Numbered from the stretch's first letter, positions 7,857 through 14,955 are shown. The stretch is 22,059 nt of DNA from Clostridiales bacterium (GCA_017649745.1 JAGCGE010000169.1:1-22059), one strand, 5' to 3'. The notes: generated by a model not told the origin, from the letters alone. Program-made: numbers and translations.

Positions 7857-8693
7857 TCAATCAGTTATTCCGAGGATATTCTTTTCCATACTGTCCAAAA
7901 GATCATGTGAATCATCCTCAATGTAAGAAAGATATGTCACGATGACACCTTGCTTAGGAAGGACATAACATTTCTGCTTCAATTTACCGTTGATGCTGAA
8001 TCCGTCTCTGTACATCCAAATGAAGAATCCATATCCGCCTTCTCTATTATTCATCTGTTTTGATGTTGCCATATCAACATACTTTTCCGACAGTATCCTT
8101 GTGCCGTTATAGACACCTTTGTTCATGAGAAGGATACCAAATTTACTTAAGTCATGGACGGAAAGTTTCATCCTAGATGCGCCATAAAAATATCCTTCAG
8201 GACTTCTGCCGTATTCAAATGAAGTAATGTTCAAAGGCTTGAATATCCTCTGTTCTATAAATTCTCCGAGATCACTTCCTATCGCCTTGGTAAGACATAC
8301 ACCAACCAGGTATGCCGATATGTTGCTGTAGTTAAATCCGATCTCGTCAGGCTTTATATCACATGCCAAAGAGAAATCCAGAAAATTATCACCTTCAGCT
8401 ATAAACGGGAATCCCTGAACTGACATAGTAAGCAGCCTTCTTAGTGTTATAGAAGAAAACTTATCCGAACCCTCAGAAAGATAATCGGTAATCGGACGAT
8501 CAAGATCAATTAGTCCTTCATCATAAACAATACCGACTGCGACAGAAAGTACAGTCTTCGTTGCAGAAAAGATCTCATGAAGTCCTGTTGTATCACCGAA
8601 ACTATGTTTAAGTTCACTGTTTACATAAACTTCCGTTCCAAATACGTTCCACTTATTATCAGTTATGTCTTTTACAAAAGCATCAAAGTTCAT
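7857..8693 (-). CDS. Serine hydrolase of the class C beta-lactamase/penicillin-binding fold
   Basis: The 278-residue protein carries the SxxK motif as S43-A-T-K46 and the YxN motif as Y122-S-N124, the nucleophile and general-base pair of the beta-lactamase/DD-peptidase superfamily. The GLIDLDRPITDYL segment after SxxK is typical of Beta-lactamase-family esterases. The third motif (usually HxG or KTG) is not recognisable: the expected place reads INGKLKQKCYVLP. No signal peptide is present, so it is cytoplasmic and probably not a cell-wall enzyme. It may act on an ester or amide of a small molecule. GGAGG precedes the ATG. It lies 32 bases after the GNAT gene and 21 before the methyltransferase gene, in one likely operon. 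Confidence 0.8.
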   Translation of the reverse strand: MNFDAFVKDITDNKWNVFGTEVYVNSELKHSFGDTTGLHEIFSATKTVLSVAVGIVYDEGLIDLDRPITDYLSEGSDKFSSITLRRLLTMSVQGFPFIAEGDNFLDFSLACDIKPDEIGFNYSNISAYLVGVCLTKAIGSDLGEFIEQRIFKPLNITSFEYGRSPEGYFYGASRMKLSVHDLSKFGILLMNKGVYNGTRILSEKYVDMATSKQMNNREGGYGFFIWMYRDGFSINGKLKQKCYVLPKQGVIVTYLSYIEDDSHDLLDSMEKNILGITD

Positions 8694-8725
8694 ATATTTC
8701 CTCCGTTTTAACTCATTCTATGAGT

Positions 8726-9127
8726 TTATACTTTCATGAATCCACAGCATCCTATCTGCGAAAACTCTGCAAATCCTAATGAGTTGTAAAATGCTATCGT
8801 CTTTGGAGTATTATCCGTTACTAATTCTATCTGTCGAACATCTTTATAACGATCCAGAACAGCTTGTAATAATGCTCTTCCTATTCCCTGTCGTTGTTTC
8901 TCAGGGAACACAAGGATATCCTGAACAAATATAATAGTAAAACCATCACCAACAACTCTTATGAGTCCAAGCAATTCATCGCCTTCATAAGCAGCAAGCA
9001 CCAATAAAGAATTCTTGTAGCCCTGCTTTAAGGCTTGCATATTTTGTGTATAAGAAACCCAACCAACCTCTGAATAAAGGCGCAGGATCTCATCGTCTTT
9101 ATATTCTGTGTATTCTTTTATTTCCAT
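8726..9127 (-). CDS. GNAT family N-acetyltransferase
   Basis: The 133-residue product is a compact GNAT. VQDILVFPEKQRQGIGRALL (about residues 68-87) is the strand and acetyl-CoA pyrophosphate loop (Q/R-x-x-G-x-G, here R79-Q-G-I-G). TIAFYNSLGFAEF is the usual motif B. EVGWVSYT near the N-terminus is common in a subgroup of small clostridial GNATs. A longer frame starts at 9175, but ACGGAGGAATTAC directly precedes the ATG at 9127, which is the start chosen. The acceptor substrate is unknown. It is in the same transcription direction as the Nudix gene, 52 bases downstream of it. Confidence 0.85.
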   Translation of the reverse strand: MEIKEYTEYKDDEILRLYSEVGWVSYTQNMQALKQGYKNSLLVLAAYEGDELLGLIRVVGDGFTIIFVQDILVFPEKQRQGIGRALLQAVLDRYKDVRQIELVTDNTPKTIAFYNSLGFAEFSQIGCCGFMKV

Positions 9128-9147
9128 AATGTAATTCCTCCGTTTTT

Positions 9148-9181
9148 GATCTGTTTTTCGATCAGAAAAACACAACAGATC
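9148..9181. other. Intergenic stem-loop between Nudix and GNAT genes
   Basis: GATCTGTT at 9148-9155 is perfectly complementary to AACAGATC at 9174-9181, with a loop that can itself pair TTTTT with AAAAA. The stem begins within the Nudix stop codon and ends just before the GNAT ribosome site. Neither flank has a proper U-run, so it is not a good terminator. A role in mRNA processing or translational spacing is possible. Confidence 0.35.
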
Positions 9182-9632
9182 ATCTTAAATTGATAGTCCA
9201 GTTATCTCCGTCAACGATGTACTGGAATTCGTTTAGATCCGGATCATTAAACACCTTCAAAAGATCGCGAAGATCACTTACAGTATTTATCTCAGAAAGA
9301 CTATCCTCATCGACCCATTCGATCTCACCTTCTTCAGATGATCTGATGGTGCCTGTGAATTCTTCAGCTTTAAAGAGCAAAACAATATATCTTCCGTTCT
9401 CTGTCGGAAATTGCTTGATGCCTACAAGCTTAGGTTTAATAATATCCAGTCCCGTTTCTTCCTTCATTTCCCTGATAACTGCATCAACAAATGATTCGCC
9501 CGGTTCAACGTGACCGCCAGGGAGAGTATAACCCTTCCAGTCTTCTTTTATTCTATTCTGAAGCAGGATCCTGCTGCCTTTTTGTATCAGGCACAGAACT
9601 GTCAATTCTACATTCTCTGTTTTATGAGCCAT
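9180..9632 (-). CDS. Nudix hydrolase (MutT-like)
   Basis: This 150-residue enzyme has a complete Nudix box, GX5EX7REUXEEXGU, at residues 40-62: G40, E46, then R54-E55-M-K-E58-E59-T-G61. The WKGYTLPGGHVEPGES lead-in fits. Nudix enzymes cleave nucleoside diphosphates linked to another group. The fold and length suit an 8-oxo-dGTP or general nucleotide sanitiser, but the substrate is not determined by the box. The site GAGGGAGATAATGAT precedes the ATG. It sits between the DUF4298 gene and a GNAT gene on the same strand, both gaps being about 50 bases. Confidence 0.88.
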   Translation of the reverse strand: MAHKTENVELTVLCLIQKGSRILLQNRIKEDWKGYTLPGGHVEPGESFVDAVIREMKEETGLDIIKPKLVGIKQFPTENGRYIVLLFKAEEFTGTIRSSEEGEIEWVDEDSLSEINTVSDLRDLLKVFNDPDLNEFQYIVDGDNWTINLR

Positions 9633-9680
9633 ATCATTATCTCCCTCTTGATAAATGGTCAGAAGTTAATCAAAAGACGA

Positions 9681-10376
9681 TCATAACAATTCGTTCAGGA
9701 TCTCATCGTTATTGACTAATGCGTTATATACACCGTCTTCTGACAGTACTCCGCGTTTCAAATAAGAAGGGAACTCTCCTTTATCATCCAGTTCAAGATC
9801 GACCTTCCATTCAGGACCTGTATAGTATTTCTCGAGTTCTTGAACCTCATCCTGAAAGCTCAGATAGTCTTCGATCTGAGCTTCAGTTAAACTCTTATTC
9901 CCGATCGCTGACATCCTTGAATCAAGTTCATCTAGTATCTGTTCCATCTTCTCGATCCTATACATCGATTCAGCGATCTGACCTCTGCGTTCGATCCGAT
10001 CTTTAATTCCAAACGATATCCACTTATCTTTATTCCTATCAAGAAAAACATCATAATAGATTTCAGGGACAGTTTGTTCACCATCTTTAAGCATCGGGAT
10101 CTTCTTGATCAGCTCTTTAGGCTTGAAACGACGAGCGACACCAACTCCATTTAGAAGAAATATTAGATCTCCTGCAGTGAACCTATCAAAATAATCGTTA
10201 ACCAATAAGATCTCAAGACGAACAAACTCCAGAGAATCGGGTCCGTTTACCTGACGATAACCGATCTTATCCGATATTATGAGCCGCCATGATTCCGGCT
10301 CCTCGAAAAGAGAAACATCTGTTATAAAATTAAGCTCTCTGTCAGCACCACTAATTGTCGCAATATGTATATTCAC
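9681..10376 (-). CDS. DUF4298 protein with extra N-terminal domain
   Basis: The last ~100 residues (about 132-231) match the DUF4298 pattern: RIEKMEQILDELDSR, then EVQELEKYYTGPEWKVDLE, then LKRGVLSEDGVYNAL. DUF4298 proteins are usually near 100 residues, so the first ~130 residues here are an additional domain that I do not recognise. It contains LNGVGVARRFKPKELIKK. The start is GTG at 10376, following GGGAAGAAGCACA. An ATG choice is not available nearby. Function is unknown, with no signal peptide or membrane segment, so the protein is cytoplasmic. It is the first gene of the group running to 7014, with a likely promoter just upstream. Confidence 0.75.
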   Translation of the reverse strand: MNIHIATISGADRELNFITDVSLFEEPESWRLIISDKIGYRQVNGPDSLEFVRLEILLVNDYFDRFTAGDLIFLLNGVGVARRFKPKELIKKIPMLKDGEQTVPEIYYDVFLDRNKDKWISFGIKDRIERRGQIAESMYRIEKMEQILDELDSRMSAIGNKSLTEAQIEDYLSFQDEVQELEKYYTGPEWKVDLELDDKGEFPSYLKRGVLSEDGVYNALVNNDEILNELL

Positions 10377-10413
10377 TGTGCTTCTTCCCTGTTAGACAAC
10401 ATCGTATTACATA

Positions 10414-10422
10414 ATTTTATCA
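10414..10422 (-). promoter_or_regulatory. Extended -10 promoter for the DUF4298-led operon
   Basis: TGATAAAAT on the minus strand differs by one base from the TGATATAAT element seen at other units here. It lies about 38 bases before the GTG start at 10376. An alternative reading pairs TTGGAT with TGTAAT at 17 bases in the same gap. One promoter in this 74-base gap is likely and its exact form is uncertain. Confidence 0.4.
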
Positions 10423-10450
10423 AATGTTATCCAAATGGAAATGATAATTC

Positions 10451-10867
10451 CTAAATATCAAAACTCTCTGTTTTCAGATCGCAATAATATCTTCCACTCT
10501 CGGCATTAAATCTCAACACACAATAATCAGGATCAGTAACACCGCCCTTGTAAAACATCGTGTCTCCCTTGCGCCAGATCATATTTTTAGTTTCTTGATC
10601 GGTCAAGACTTCCATCTTACCTTTCAACATAACACCGACATACTTGATCAATCCCTTGTGGTAGAAATAGATACAAGCATTGGGATTATTCATATACTGC
10701 TTAACTCTCATTGAGGATGTATTGGTTGAAAAATAGAACTGATGTAGTCCGTCTATCTTTCTTGGTTTCAACATCGCCTTCACATTCGGATAGCCGTTCT
10801 CATCAACAGAGCAGATAAATGCAACTTTTTGTTTCCTGATAAAGTCCTCGATCTTCTTGTTTTCCAT
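10451..10867 (-). CDS. Pyridoxamine 5'-phosphate oxidase-like flavin-binding protein
   Basis: The 138-residue product has the split-barrel pattern of PNPOx-like proteins. FIRKQKVAFICSVDENGYPN opens the barrel, YFSTNTSSMRVKQYMNNPNA lies at the flavin-phosphate site, and IYFYHKGLIKYVGVMLKGKM forms the following strands. Members bind FMN or F420 and reduce or oxidise diverse small molecules. The short form seen here is not the vitamin B6 biosynthetic enzyme, and its substrate is unknown. GAGGG precedes the ATG. It is nine bases after the GNAT-like gene at 10877-11449 and must share its transcript. Confidence 0.82.
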   Translation of the reverse strand: MENKKIEDFIRKQKVAFICSVDENGYPNVKAMLKPRKIDGLHQFYFSTNTSSMRVKQYMNNPNACIYFYHKGLIKYVGVMLKGKMEVLTDQETKNMIWRKGDTMFYKGGVTDPDYCVLRFNAESGRYYCDLKTESFDI

Positions 10868-10876
10868 TTACACCCT

Positions 10877-11449
10877 CTAAGATCTGTTATTACTGATACG
10901 CATATATCCATAGAAAACAAATCCGTCTTTACTTATAAGACCTGAATCTGTCCTTGCAAAACCATAAGAAGTAAAAGCTTCCTCACGCTCAACAGCATAT
11001 ATCGGAACCTTAGAAACGATCGAACTACAACCAAACATATCATATGCAGGAGGGATAATAAGTGAGAGTATTTCCTTGATGATATCAGCCTTCTCGTAAT
11101 CACTTCGAAGGTCAAGACGGAGCACTCCGTTCTCATTAAAATCATCATCAGATAATCTCTGGAAAAGTTCTATGGTTCCGATCACTTCAGACGAACTCTT
11201 ATCGATGATGACCCATCTGACAAACCACTTATTCTCATATGAATAGATCCAGAAATCGATAGCCTTAAGGATCTTCTCCATCGTGTTGTAATAGAAGTTA
11301 TCACCATCACAGTTATCGCTGTTAAAAAACGGCAGCGCATTCTTATCACTGTAGATCTTCAAAAGATCTTCTGCGTCTGACTTTTGGACATAACGAAGAA
11401 TAAACTTATCATTCTCAAACTGCGGACAAACATCATATACATTTCCCAT
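10877..11449 (-). CDS. GNAT-fold acetyltransferase of the RimJ/RimL type, divergent
   Basis: This 190-residue protein begins like Acetyltransf_3 enzymes (FILRYVQKSDAEDLLKIYSD) and has the central EVIGTIELF strand. The usual acetyl-CoA loop Q/R-x-x-G-x-G is missing. Its place reads RSDYEKADIIKEILSLI, with the helix kept but the glycines lost. The C-terminal EEAFTSYGFARTDSGL resembles motif B. The protein may bind acetyl-CoA weakly or may have lost catalysis. GGGAGGATCGAGAC precedes the ATG. Together with the PNPOx-like gene it forms a two-gene operon with its own promoter at 11487-11515. Confidence 0.7.
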   Translation of the reverse strand: MGNVYDVCPQFENDKFILRYVQKSDAEDLLKIYSDKNALPFFNSDNCDGDNFYYNTMEKILKAIDFWIYSYENKWFVRWVIIDKSSSEVIGTIELFQRLSDDDFNENGVLRLDLRSDYEKADIIKEILSLIIPPAYDMFGCSSIVSKVPIYAVEREEAFTSYGFARTDSGLISKDGFVFYGYMRISNNRS

Positions 11450-11465
11450 GTCTCGATCCTCCCGG

Positions 11466-11484
11466 AAACAGATTTCATCTGTTT
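11466..11484. other. Leader hairpin before the divergent GNAT gene
   Basis: AAACAGAT-TTC-ATCTGTTT is a perfect eight-base inverted repeat with a three-base loop. In the minus-strand transcript it forms at the very 5' end and finishes immediately before the CCGGGAGG ribosome site. It could stabilise the mRNA or modulate initiation. Confidence 0.45.
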
Positions 11485-11486
11485 AG

Positions 11487-11515
11487 ATTATAGAACATAC
11501 GTTCTGATTTTGCAA
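11487..11515 (-). promoter_or_regulatory. Promoter with central dyad for the GNAT/PNPOx operon
   Basis: TTGCAA (11510-11515) and a perfect TATAAT (11487-11492) are 17 bases apart on the minus strand. The spacer contains AGAAC-ATAC-GTTCT (11492-11505), a perfect five-base dyad that would suit a repressor binding between the two boxes. The regulator is not identified. Confidence 0.6.
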
Positions 11516-11552
11516 TCATTTTTCCTTTTGCGGGAGTGCTTTTTCGAGAGGT

Positions 11553-12125
11553 TTACAGATCAAGATACCAGATAAACTGAACCTCATCTCTTACGTCCGG
11601 TTCGTCATAATATGCATAAGCATCCACTTTGCCCAGCAAAGCGCCCTGTTTTCTGTAAAAACGACAGGCTGTAACATTGTTATTTTGGCATTCGATGATC
11701 ATCTGCTTATATCCGTCATCCTTGGCACCGGCCTTTGCCATGTCGAAAAGAGTCTGCCCTATTCCCTGATGCTTATATGCGTCTGCCACGCGTATATCCC
11801 AGAGAACACAGGCATCGTCTCTTCCGCCAAGCATATACATATTTTGTGTCGTTCCGGCTACAGTCGCTGCTCCGATTGGAGTCTCGCCATCAAATGCCAT
11901 ATAGAAACGCCAATTTGTTATATCGAAAATCTTCTCAAAATCGCAGGCACGCTCATAGACACTAAGATCTTTGACATGCGGATCAACAGGAACTTCTTCG
12001 AGAAGGATGCCTCCAAGACCTCCGTCTATACGTTTGATCTGATACATAGACTTAATATCTACATTCTGCGTGACCTGATCGTACATCTCAAAGCAGGTCT
12101 TATCCATCTCTTTAAATGTAATCAT
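11553..12125 (-). CDS. GNAT acetyltransferase resembling streptothricin acetyltransferases
   Basis: This 190-residue GNAT has the acetyl-CoA loop H119-Q-G-I-G-Q within DIRVADAYKHQGIGQTLFD. The following IIECQNNNVTACRFYRKQGA and the FIWYLDL ending match the layout of SatA/SAT-4 type streptothricin acetyltransferases (ending FWYLRF). The N-terminal ~70 residues follow the same plan (ITFKEM, LLEEVPVDP, YERACDFEKIF). Family membership as a GNAT is sure. The streptothricin link rests on remembered motifs, so the substrate is open. Its ATG overlaps the CPBP stop as ATGA, giving translational coupling, and AAAGAGGAAGC is its ribosome site. A second promoter lies inside the CPBP 3' end. Confidence 0.8.
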   Translation of the reverse strand: MITFKEMDKTCFEMYDQVTQNVDIKSMYQIKRIDGGLGGILLEEVPVDPHVKDLSVYERACDFEKIFDITNWRFYMAFDGETPIGAATVAGTTQNMYMLGGRDDACVLWDIRVADAYKHQGIGQTLFDMAKAGAKDDGYKQMIIECQNNNVTACRFYRKQGALLGKVDAYAYYDEPDVRDEVQFIWYLDL

Positions 12126-13111
12126 ATGCTTCCTCTTTTCTTGTGATCCGCCCCCATTATATCAGATTCAGCCGGGACGATCTTAGAAGAGAGTGCCTGT
12201 TCTTTTCGAAAAGAAACTAAGAGTGCGATCACTGCAACTGCTAAGACTACTGCTGTAACGGCACTTGCCTCTATTCCATACATTCCGCCGTTCAGGACGT
12301 TGCTGCCTGATGAGCGAATATCAAAGATCGCAGCTGTCTTAGTATCGTTACCGCTCAGGTTGAGACCGAGGATGTTATAAAGGATGAAATTCCAGATCGA
12401 ATGAAGGCCGCATGCTGCCCAGATACTGTTGAAACGTATTGTAAGCAACGAGAAGATGATCGAGATCAATATGAGATCTACTATCGCGAAAATAATGATC
12501 CCGGCACTTGCGCCTTGCATGCTCGAAAGATGAGGGATAATGAACAAGACTGTACTTACACAGATCGCAACAGGGATCGACACCTTGTCCTTTAGAAGCT
12601 GTAAAACAAATCCCCTGCAAAGTACTTCTTCCATACCTCCCTGGAAAACAAATCCGCCCAACATAAGAATGATAAATTTACTGTCGATGCAGCTGAATAC
12701 GCCATGATAGTTTAACGTTCCAGTAAGGATGACAGAAGCGGCTGATATCGCTACAAGGACTGTTCCTAAAACAGCTCCTATGAGATAGGTCCCGACTTGC
12801 TTAGTGAATCCAAGCTTAGCGATCGAACGTTTTTGGAACAGCTTCCAGTACAAGATCATTATTCCGATCATAAGGGCATAGCCGAAATACATTATCAGCA
12901 TCATTGTATTCTCAGAGAACATTTCTCCCTGCAGGGGGTTCTTGCCAAAGGCAAAATGGATTCCCATGACAACACCTTCACCTATAAGTTCAGATGCGAA
13001 TTTGACAGTCCAGAATACTATTACGACTTTGATGATATAAAGGATAGCTGGCATTCCTGATCTGTTGTTCAGTGGGCTGATGTTCTTTATAAATTGCTTT
13101 ACGTGACTCAT
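12122..13111 (-). CDS. CPBP family intramembrane metalloprotease (Abi/CAAX type)
   Basis: The 329-residue multi-pass membrane protein has the family motifs in order. E161-E162-V-L-C-R166 is the EExxxR catalytic motif, F190-I-I-P-H194 is the FxxxH motif, and H237-S-I-W-N241 is the HxxxN/D motif. Hydrophobic segments surround these (about residues 21-40, 70-90, 108-130, 145-160, 180-195 and 205-225), with a further one near 285-300. All expected metal-site residues are present, so it should be active. Members cleave membrane peptides, for example in bacteriocin maturation or immunity. AAAAAGGAGAAAACG precedes the ATG. It follows a membrane-anchored XRE regulator by 80 bases and overlaps the next gene. 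Confidence 0.88.
   Translation of the reverse strand: MSHVKQFIKNISPLNNRSGMPAILYIIKVVIVFWTVKFASELIGEGVVMGIHFAFGKNPLQGEMFSENTMMLIMYFGYALMIGIMILYWKLFQKRSIAKLGFTKQVGTYLIGAVLGTVLVAISAASVILTGTLNYHGVFSCIDSKFIILMLGGFVFQGGMEEVLCRGFVLQLLKDKVSIPVAICVSTVLFIIPHLSSMQGASAGIIIFAIVDLILISIIFSLLTIRFNSIWAACGLHSIWNFILYNILGLNLSGNDTKTAAIFDIRSSGSNVLNGGMYGIEASAVTAVVLAVAVIALLVSFRKEQALSSKIVPAESDIMGADHKKRGSI
12156..12164 (-). promoter_or_regulatory. Internal extended -10 promoter for the streptothricin-acetyltransferase-like gene
   Basis: TGATATAAT on the minus strand lies inside the last codons of the CPBP gene and 31 bases before the ATG at 12125. The identical nine bases precede five other units here. It would let the acetyltransferase be expressed without the protease. 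Confidence 0.5.
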
Positions 13112-13191
13112 CGTTTTCTCCTTTTTGGGCGCATCAATACTACAGTCCGCTCTTATCGGACTTTTAATCTGTTATTCATTTACGGGGTAGA

Positions 13192-13572
13192 TTATGTTGG
13201 GAAACCGTTAACGATGAAATAGATCATCATCGAGATAAGGTCGATCGCAATAAGAATTCCCAGGCCGATGAGCACCCATTTAAAAATGCTCTTGGCGCGC
13301 TTACCGTTCTTTTCGGTAAGGATCTTCTGGTCGACCACGTCAGCCATTGTCTTATGGTCATGATTCTCTACAGGCTCTATTCCTTTAAGAAAATAATCAG
13401 TAGTTACATCAAATATCTCACTCAGGATTATTACCTTATCAAGATCAGGTGTGGACTGTTCGCTCTCCCATTTTGAAACTGCCTGACGGGAAACGCCGGC
13501 AGCATCTGCCAGTTCTTCCTGAGACATGCCTTTTGACTTTCTCAACGTCTGGATCCTATCAGCAATTGTCAT
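13192..13572 (-). CDS. XRE-family transcription regulator with C-terminal membrane anchor
   Basis: This 126-residue protein has a clear Cro/CI-type HTH (about residues 5-60: ADRIQTLRKSKGMSQEELADAAGVSRQ, then WESEQSTPDLDKV, then LFDV-like TTDYFL). A charged linker leads to one hydrophobic helix at about 97-121 (FKWVLIGLGILIAIDLISMM). A longer frame begins at 13611, but CTCGGAGGTGATTAGA directly precedes the ATG at 13572. The DNA-binding domain would face the cytoplasm, tethered to the membrane. The next gene is an intramembrane protease, which suggests a release mechanism, though this is inference. The leader is about 140 bases long and contains an eight-base dyad. Confidence 0.85.
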   Translation of the reverse strand: MTIADRIQTLRKSKGMSQEELADAAGVSRQAVSKWESEQSTPDLDKVIILSEIFDVTTDYFLKGIEPVENHDHKTMADVVDQKILTEKNGKRAKSIFKWVLIGLGILIAIDLISMMIYFIVNGFPT

Positions 13573-13731
13573 TCTAATCACCTCCGAGATTTGATGACTC
13601 AAGACTATCAAAAAGCAGCTTTACAGAACCACCAACTAAACCTTGAACTTTGTCAACCCACGGTTGCATTGCCGTATTTTCAGGTATTTCAGGTTCAAGG
13701 AGCTTTCTTCTTTGTCTCTTAGATTATATCA
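13573..13731 (-). promoter_or_regulatory. Extended -10 promoter and long leader of the XRE gene
   Basis: TGATATAAT lies at 13723-13731 on the minus strand, giving a leader of about 140 bases before the ATG. In the leader CCTTGAAC (13693-13700) pairs perfectly with GTTCAAGG (13641-13648), enclosing a small ACGG/CCGT stem-loop. A 31-codon frame, ATG at 13669 to a TAG inside the ribosome site, also runs through it but has no Shine-Dalgarno sequence. The dyad may be an RNA structure or an operator for autoregulation. Confidence 0.45.
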
Positions 13732-13754
13732 CGTCAGCACTTTCAAAACGGGCT

Positions 13755-14549
13755 TTATTGAAGATAATATTCACGGGGGATCGATTCTTTTCTAATACAA
13801 AGATCATGGTCAGCCTTTTCCCAGAGCTTCTTAACTGTGTCTGTCATCTTCCTGGCATCGCAGATGTAGACGGTGCTGTTTCCAAGTTTGGCATATTTAA
13901 CAGCTCCTGTATATTCAAGAGCTTCTTTGTAGTTAGGATAGTACTCAGAAACGCAAGTATCTGAAGCAGCCGTAAAGTGAGATCTAAACGGAGGAGTCTT
14001 TATGAAATTCCCGTTATAGTCCTTGATCGTTATCACGAATGGGTTCGGATTAAGACGGTCAGGTATACCAAGTCGCTCATCAACTGAGTGAAGATAGGTA
14101 TTACGTTCGTGACCGACTCCGATCAATAATACCTTGCCGTTTTCTTCATATAATCTGCTGAGGCAGGAACCGACCGGAGCAGGAGAAGCACAATTCTCTT
14201 CACCTTTGATATACTCGGCAGCATCTGGACCAAATGCGACAACCGAATGAGTCGGATGAAGCGATCTGATACCGTCAATACGCCTAAATGCGACTTCCGA
14301 CAGAGTGCCTATACAAGGAACCGACTTCCTGACATCGTAGAAAGGGTTGTCTCTGCAGACTTCATCCCAAGTGTGCGTCGGGATAAGTAATAATCCTTTA
14401 TCCAGATAATCAGCCATCGCATCAATAAGTCCGTCAGCCCCGTTTTCGATCGAACCTACTGATCTTAGCGAAGCGTGAACTACAACTTTATCATCACGTT
14501 TTATTCCATTTGCTTTAAGAAAATCAGTTATCTCTTTTTTAGTCAGCAT
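13755..14549 (-). CDS. Aminoglycoside 3-N-acetyltransferase (AAC(3)/YokD) family protein
   Basis: The 264-residue product has the Antibiotic_NAT fold signatures: VVHASLRSVGSIENGADGLI (about residues 23-42), LLIPTHTWDE (54-63), RSLHPTHSVVAFG (95-107) and LLIGVGHERNTYLHSVDE (141-158). Length is normal for the family. These enzymes transfer acetyl from acetyl-CoA to an amine, and classic members inactivate gentamicin-type aminoglycosides. Chromosomal clostridial members like this have unproven substrates, so resistance should not be assumed. The ATG at 14549 overlaps the end of the C_GCAxxG_C_C gene by 11 bases, with AAGGAAGAT as ribosome site, so the two are coupled. It is the last gene of a three-gene operon starting at 15468. 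Confidence 0.87.
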   Translation of the reverse strand: MLTKKEITDFLKANGIKRDDKVVVHASLRSVGSIENGADGLIDAMADYLDKGLLLIPTHTWDEVCRDNPFYDVRKSVPCIGTLSEVAFRRIDGIRSLHPTHSVVAFGPDAAEYIKGEENCASPAPVGSCLSRLYEENGKVLLIGVGHERNTYLHSVDERLGIPDRLNPNPFVITIKDYNGNFIKTPPFRSHFTAASDTCVSEYYPNYKEALEYTGAVKYAKLGNSTVYICDARKMTDTVKKLWEKADHDLCIRKESIPREYYLQ

Positions 14550-14955
14550 TATTATCTTCCTTTGCGTTCTCTTGCATGATTATCTGTTCCAACACATCAA
14601 CAGCATTTGCAACCATTTTCGGACAGAACTCAGTAAAGAGCTTATTATCTCTACAGTATTGCACGCCCTCTGGTGTTGAAACATCACAACCAAGAAGATC
14701 ATTACATATATACGAACCGTTTACCTTGGCAAAGTCTTCCATCATCTTGACGTTGACTTCATTAGCTCTGAGCCTGCTCTCGAGATCAGCTTCGTCATAC
14801 TGACCATATAAAGCACCGAGAACCATCAGTGCGCCTGTACAGGCTCCGCACACTTCGCCTTTTCGCATGCCTGAACCGAAGCAAGCCGCCAGCACGGCCT
14901 GTGAACAATGAAATTTCCTTTCAAAGTAATCTAGTGCCTTTTCTTTGTGTGTCAT
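14539..14955 (-). CDS. C_GCAxxG_C_C family (redox-type cysteine) protein
   Basis: The 138-residue product matches the C_GCAxxG_C_C family. HCSQAV (Cys17), a further Cys25, EVCGACTGALMVLG (Cys36 and Cys39), CNDLLGCD (Cys84 and Cys90), Cys101 and Cys111 are in the usual order. The family is thought to be redox or metal related, sometimes exported or linked to electron carriers, but no function is firmly known to me. The site AAGGAAG lies about 11 bases before the ATG. It sits between a GNAT (15 bases upstream) and the AAC(3)-like gene (11-base overlap). Confidence 0.82.
   Translation of the reverse strand: MTHKEKALDYFERKFHCSQAVLAACFGSGMRKGEVCGACTGALMVLGALYGQYDEADLESRLRANEVNVKMMEDFAKVNGSYICNDLLGCDVSTPEGVQYCRDNKLFTEFCPKMVANAVDVLEQIIMQENAKEDNNAD

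Noticed and set aside
11385..12620. Several open frames of 63-153 codons on both strands opposite or out of frame with the GNAT and CPBP genes
   Set aside because: They are shadows of real genes with no ribosome sites or recognisable products.
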